A stretch of DNA of 64,000 bases, from positions 411,995 through 475,994 of the forward strand of contig NZ_FOYL01000007.1 of NCBI RefSeq assembly GCF_900115955.1, read 5' to 3'. The position numbers and the translations under genes were made by a program. Below the pieces are notes generated by a model. It worked only from the letters and a program-made list of their open reading frames with translations, had not been told where the DNA came from and did no database searches. This document shows, piece after piece, positions 60,788 through 64,000 of the stretch. Each line of letters opens with the position of its first letter. Position 1 is the stretch's first letter. This DNA comes from Lentzea waywayandensis. Its GTDB lineage: Bacteria; Actinomycetota; Actinomycetes; Mycobacteriales; Pseudonocardiaceae.

Positions 60788-61570
60788 TCAGCACGGGTCT
60801 GTGCCGGGTCCCAGCGGCAGCCAGCGAGCGAGCGCGCCGACGTCGGGTGCGGCGGCAAAGGCCTGCTCGACGGCGGCGCGGCCCTGGTGGAAGTGCTGCC
60901 AGCCCTCGTAGTGGACGGGGACGACGGTGCGCGGCCGTAGCTGGCGGCACAGGTTGACGGCGTCGGCGGCGGTCATCGTGTAGCGCAGCGGCCCGGTGAT
61001 CGGGAAGCGCACCCCGCCGAGGTGCAGCAGGGCCAGGTCGACCTCGACGCGCCCGGCCACCTCGCGGACGCCGTCGTACAGCACCGTGTCGCCGGAGATC
61101 CACAGCGCGCCGTGGTCCTGGCCGTCCCAGCGCAGCGCGAAGCCGATGACATCGCCGGTGACGGGGCGGGACAGGGGTGGGCCGTGCCGGCACGGGGTCG
61201 CGGTGATCTCGATCGACGGCCGCCCCGGTTCGTCGAGGCGGGTGGTGTCCCACGGGGTGAGGCCGCGGGCGTTGCCCAGCCGCCGGGCGCCGGAGGCTGT
61301 GGTGATGACGGTGCCCGCGGTGGGGAGCAGGGCGCGGCCGGCATCGTCGAGGTTGTCGGCGTGGTGGTCGTGGGTGAGCAGCACGGCGTCGATCGGGCCC
61401 AGTTCGGCGGCGGTGATCGCGGGGCCGGTCAGCTTGCGCGACGACGTGCCCCAGCCGAAGTCGTACCTCCGGCCGGGGGCGTCGAACGTCGGGTCAGTGA
61501 GCAGGCGCCATCCGTGGACCTCGATCAGGACCGTCGGGCCACCGATGTGCGTGAGGCGGACGTCTTTCAC
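60788..61570 (-). CDS. Metallo-beta-lactamase-fold hydrolase
   Basis: 260 residues from GTG 61570. VLLTHDHHADNLDD contains the T-H-x-H-x-D-H zinc motif in the UlaG-like form, WISGDTVLYDG gives the bridging Asp and VPVHYEGWQHF a late His. UlaG/RomA-like phosphodiesterase or lactonase family. Coupled to the alpha/beta hydrolase by GTGA. Substrate unknown. Confidence 0.87.
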   Translation of the reverse strand: MKDVRLTHIGGPTVLIEVHGWRLLTDPTFDAPGRRYDFGWGTSSRKLTGPAITAAELGPIDAVLLTHDHHADNLDDAGRALLPTAGTVITTASGARRLGNARGLTPWDTTRLDEPGRPSIEITATPCRHGPPLSRPVTGDVIGFALRWDGQDHGALWISGDTVLYDGVREVAGRVEVDLALLHLGGVRFPITGPLRYTMTAADAVNLCRQLRPRTVVPVHYEGWQHFHQGRAAVEQAFAAAPDVGALARWLPLGPGTDPC

Positions 61571-62370
61571 GCGGTGGTCGGCCAGCCGGCCTGGTCGACG
61601 GCCCAGGCCAGGACCTCGTCGGCGATCTGTTCCCAGCCCTTCTGAGCGGGCAGCAGGTGGGCCATGCCTTCGTACTCCTTGATCTCGGTGACGGTGTCCG
61701 ACTTGTAGTGCTTGGCGTTCGAACGCTGTACCGACGGCGGCATGATGTGGTCCTCGCTGCCGGACACGAACAGCAGCGGGGCGCGCTTGTCGTTGTGGTA
61801 GTCGACGTGGATGTCCTGCGGGCCGGGGATGAAGTTGGCCAGCACACCGCCCCACAGGATCCGGCCGGACGCCGGGACGTGGTAGCGCTGGTAGAGCGCC
61901 AGCGACTCTTCCTCTGTGAAGGTGTTGGTGAACGCGTAGCGCCACTGGTCCGGGGTCAGGCCGACCGCCTTGTGCCGGTTGGCAGGGTTCTTCAGCACCG
62001 GCAGCGTCGAGCGGATCTGGGACAGCGGGGTGACGAGCACGCCCTCTGTCGGCGCGGAGTTGAGCGCCACGCCCGCGGCACCGAAGCCGTGGTCGAGCAG
62101 GACCTGGGTGAACGCGCCGCCCGCGGAGTGGCCGATGATGATCGGCGGTTCGTCAAGCTGTCTGATGACGGACTCGAGGTGCTCGATGATGGCCGGTGCG
62201 GTGACCGCCTCGATCGGTGACGGGTCGGCGTTGAGCGCCTCGACCTCCACCTCGAATCCGGGGTAGGCGGGGGCGACGACCTGGTAACCGGCCCGCTGGT
62301 AGCGGTCGATCCAGTGCTCCCAGCTGCGCGGCGTCACCCAGAAACCGTGGACCAGGACGATGGTCTTCAT
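61567..62370 (-). CDS. Alpha/beta hydrolase
   Basis: 267 residues from ATG 62370. TIVLVHGFWVTPRSWEHWI, nucleophile IIIGHSAGGAFTQVLLDHG, acid near LLFVSGSEDHIMP and His in YEGMAHLLP. Cytoplasmic esterase/haloperoxidase-like. GGGAGAGA lies before the start. First gene of a two-gene operon divergent from the AraC regulator, which likely controls it. Confidence 0.87.
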   Translation of the reverse strand: MKTIVLVHGFWVTPRSWEHWIDRYQRAGYQVVAPAYPGFEVEVEALNADPSPIEAVTAPAIIEHLESVIRQLDEPPIIIGHSAGGAFTQVLLDHGFGAAGVALNSAPTEGVLVTPLSQIRSTLPVLKNPANRHKAVGLTPDQWRYAFTNTFTEEESLALYQRYHVPASGRILWGGVLANFIPGPQDIHVDYHNDKRAPLLFVSGSEDHIMPPSVQRSNAKHYKSDTVTEIKEYEGMAHLLPAQKGWEQIADEVLAWAVDQAGWPTTA

Positions 62371-62508
62371 GATGCTGTCTCTCCCGTTGACGAGTGTGAG
62401 CCGGCCGGAGAGATCAGAGCCTAAGATCGGACCAACGCGCCGAATCGGTCCACAGCGCCGTGCCGTCGGCTGATACCGCCACACCAGCCGGGTGAAGGGG
62501 GACGTGGC

Positions 62509-63459
62509 ATGGCCGTTCTGCTCGACACGGCGACGCTTCCGTTGCGGGACAGGCGAGACGCGCTGATCACCACGATGCGCGAGGCCTCCGGCACGTCACG
62601 GGTGGAGCTGGCGGACGACGAGCCGGTGCGGGCACGGGTGGACCTGTGGCCGTTCGGCACCGCGTCGATTCTGCGCGCGGACTCGAACGGCTTCGCCAAC
62701 ATCGGCACCACCAGGTCCGCCCGCTCGGCCTCGGGCGAGCACATCGCCATTGGTGTGCACGAGATGGGCGTGGCCCGCTACCAGGTGGGAGCGGCCACCC
62801 GGAAAGTGCAGGCCGGGGAAGTTCTGGTGGTGGACGTCAGCCGACCGTTCCTGTTCGGGTGGCGCGGCCGCGGCGCGGCGCTGTCGCTCAACACCTCGGC
62901 CGAGAACCTGGCGCTGCCCGCAGACCTCGTCACCAGGGCGGGCTCGCGGCTGAGATCCAGTCCGCTGTACGGGCTGTTCAGCCGCCACATCATGGACATC
63001 ACCCGCAACGCCGACCTGCTCAGCCCAGGCCCGGCGGCCGGCATGCTCGGCGCCGCGAGCATCGAGCTCGCCCGCGCCCTGATCGCCACGGCCGTCGACG
63101 ACGTGGCCGGCGCCCGTGACGTCGTCGAGCAGACCCTGATCGTCCAGATCCGCGCCTACGTGCGCCAGCACCTGCGCGATCCGGACCTCGGCCCCGGCAG
63201 CATCGCCGCGGCGCTCGCCATCTCGCCCCGTCACCTGCACCGCGTCTGCACCAACGCCAACCTGAGCCTGGAACAGTGGATCATCACGTGCAGGCTGGAC
63301 CAGGCGAAGGCCGAGCTCGTCCATCCCGGTTCCCGGCACCGTTCCATCGGCACGATCTCCCGGCGCTGGGGTTTCAAGGACCAGACCCACTTCACCCGAC
63401 GGTTCCGGCTCGCGTTCGGCATGCTGCCCAGCGAATGGCGCCGCAGCGCCGGGTTCTAG
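62509..63459 (+). CDS. AraC-family transcriptional regulator
   Basis: 316 residues. An N-terminal AraC-binding-like domain (HIAIGVHEMGVARYQVG, ATRKVQAGEVLVVDVSRPF), then two helix-turn-helix units (LGPGSIAAALAISPRHLHRVC; ..RRWGFKDQTHFTRRFRLAFGMLPSEWR). Divergent from the hydrolase pair across 138 bp; probably regulates it. ATG 62509, with GGGGGACG upstream. Confidence 0.92.
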   Translation: MAVLLDTATLPLRDRRDALITTMREASGTSRVELADDEPVRARVDLWPFGTASILRADSNGFANIGTTRSARSASGEHIAIGVHEMGVARYQVGAATRKVQAGEVLVVDVSRPFLFGWRGRGAALSLNTSAENLALPADLVTRAGSRLRSSPLYGLFSRHIMDITRNADLLSPGPAAGMLGAASIELARALIATAVDDVAGARDVVEQTLIVQIRAYVRQHLRDPDLGPGSIAAALAISPRHLHRVCTNANLSLEQWIITCRLDQAKAELVHPGSRHRSIGTISRRWGFKDQTHFTRRFRLAFGMLPSEWRRSAGF

Positions 63460-63636
63460 CGAGCTGCCGGGTCACTGTCGACACGATCGTTTCGTTCGAA
63501 CGACTGCTACGTCCGGGGTGACGTGTCCGTTGCGCACCTGGGTCCGGGTGCAGTCGCCGGGTGTTGTCGTGCGCGGTCCCGCAGCGGCCGGCAACACCGT
63601 GACCTCACGCCGGCGATCGCTCGCCGGTAGAACGTG

Positions 63637-63679
63637 AAAAAACCCTGCGGGGAGCGCTTGTGGCGCTCAACCCGCAGGG
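63637..63679 (-). terminator. rRNA operon terminator
   Basis: On the minus strand CCCTGCGGG, an inner GAGCGC/GCGCTC pairing, and CCCGCAGGG form a two-tier stem (63643-63679), followed by six T (A-run 63637-63642 on the + strand). It is 9 bp beyond the 5S gene. Confidence 0.9.
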
Positions 63680-63687
63680 CAAATTAA

Positions 63688-63804
63688 GTTCGGCGGCGAC
63701 CTACTCTCCCACACCGTAACCAGTGCAGTACCATCGGCGCAGAAGGGCTTAACTACCGGGTTCGGAATGGGACCGGGTGTTTCCCCAACGCTATAACCAC
63801 CGAA
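63688..63804 (-). rRNA. rrf: 5S ribosomal RNA
   Basis: On the minus strand it begins TTCGGTGGTTATAGCGTTGG and ends GTAGGTCGCCGCCGAAC; the internal CCGAACCCGGTAGTTAAGCC loop is the 5S consensus. 117 nt, typical for actinobacteria. Last gene of an rrn operon read leftwards. Confidence 0.97.
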
Positions 63805-63896
63805 ACACTATGAAATTACAACCTGAACCCCGATCCTGCGGGTTCGATCGGTCCTGGTTGTTCTTCCAGAACCGCACAGTGGATGCGTAGCGTCTT

Positions 63897-64000
63897 TGTA
63901 ACAAGTCCTCGGCCTATTAGTACCAGTCAGCTCCAACCGTTACCGGTCTTCCACCTCTGGCCTATCAACCCAGTGGTCTAGCTGGGGGCCTTAACCCACA
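63897..64000 (-). rRNA. rrl: 23S ribosomal RNA, 3' end (partial)
   Basis: The minus strand ends ..GACTGGTACTAATAGGCCGA then GGACTTGTT, the conserved 3' end of 23S rRNA. About 100 nt present; the rest lies right of the window. Exact 3' end uncertain by a few bases. The 23S-5S spacer (63805-63896) holds no tRNA gene. Confidence 0.95.

Noticed and set aside
1..64000. CRISPR arrays, tRNA genes, transposases, integrases or attachment sites
   Set aside because: None was seen in this window by eye; a tRNA scan and IS search would be needed to exclude small ones.

Overview
The window is high-GC actinobacterial chromosome. Evidence includes GTG and TTG starts, dense GTGA/ATGA start-stop overlaps, an XRE/DUF397 pair, an RNase Sa-type ribonuclease and streptomycete-style GC palindromes. 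The core gene order matches the Mycobacterium tuberculosis block from glyS to Rv2411c: glyS, smtB-zur, uppS, recO, era, CBS protein, ybeY, phoH, rsmE, dnaJ2, hrcA, hemW, nirA-cysH, che1, lepA, then transglutaminase/alpha-E/ATP-grasp. The accessory genes suggest a filamentous soil actinomycete, perhaps Pseudonocardiaceae. That placement is inference; no 16S gene is present.

Layout. 1-3.4 kb: partial YdcF-like gene, a peptidase E-like hydrolase, a beta-lactamase-fold protein with odd AT-rich repeats, and a small membrane operon. 3.5-7.1 kb: glyS, a TPR protein and the zinc regulators smtB-zur. 7.1-15.4 kb: one long minus-strand run, phoH-ybeY-CBS-(CDA-like)-era-recO-uppS-two small genes-permease-TIGR03943, which places a metal-type permease pair next to the zinc sensors. 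15.5-18.7 kb: tandem acetyltransferases and a HIT/TetR/hydrolase group. 18.7-19.2 kb: a gene-free palindrome-rich spacer. 19.2-22.1 kb: hrcA-dnaJ-rsmE. 22.3-24.8 kb: a large DUF262/HNH/alkyltransferase-like protein, probably a modification-dependent restriction enzyme. 25.0-26.2 kb: hemW.

26.4-34.8 kb: an assimilatory sulfur operon (leader peptide, sulfite reductase, small zinc ribbon, cysH, cysD, cysN, sulfonate-type ABC transporter, che1). It starts with a short Cys-containing leader ORF and a hairpin that masks the first Shine-Dalgarno sequence. 34.8-44.2 kb: a two-component system, small and secreted proteins, a MarR/DJ-1 pair with clear operators, an RNase/barstar module, an oxidoreductase and an amino-acid permease broken by an internal deletion. 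44.2-50 kb: tandem DUF885 peptidases, a nitronate monooxygenase-like protein and a chitinase with chi-box-like repeats. 50-58.5 kb: small proteins, lepA, a PemK/MazF-like gene, the XRE/DUF397 pair and the alpha-E/ATP-grasp/transglutaminase operon. 58.6-63.5 kb: a WD40-KAP P-loop ATPase and an AraC/hydrolase/metallo-hydrolase group. The window ends in the 5S gene and the 3' end of a 23S gene on the minus strand.

Best candidates for something undescribed: (1) short AT-rich palindromic motifs repeated in one reading frame inside three genes; (2) the DUF262-HNH protein carrying a Cys-less alkyltransferase-like domain; (3) the WD40-KAP ATPase; (4) a three-gene barnase/barstar-like module with an extra membrane protein.
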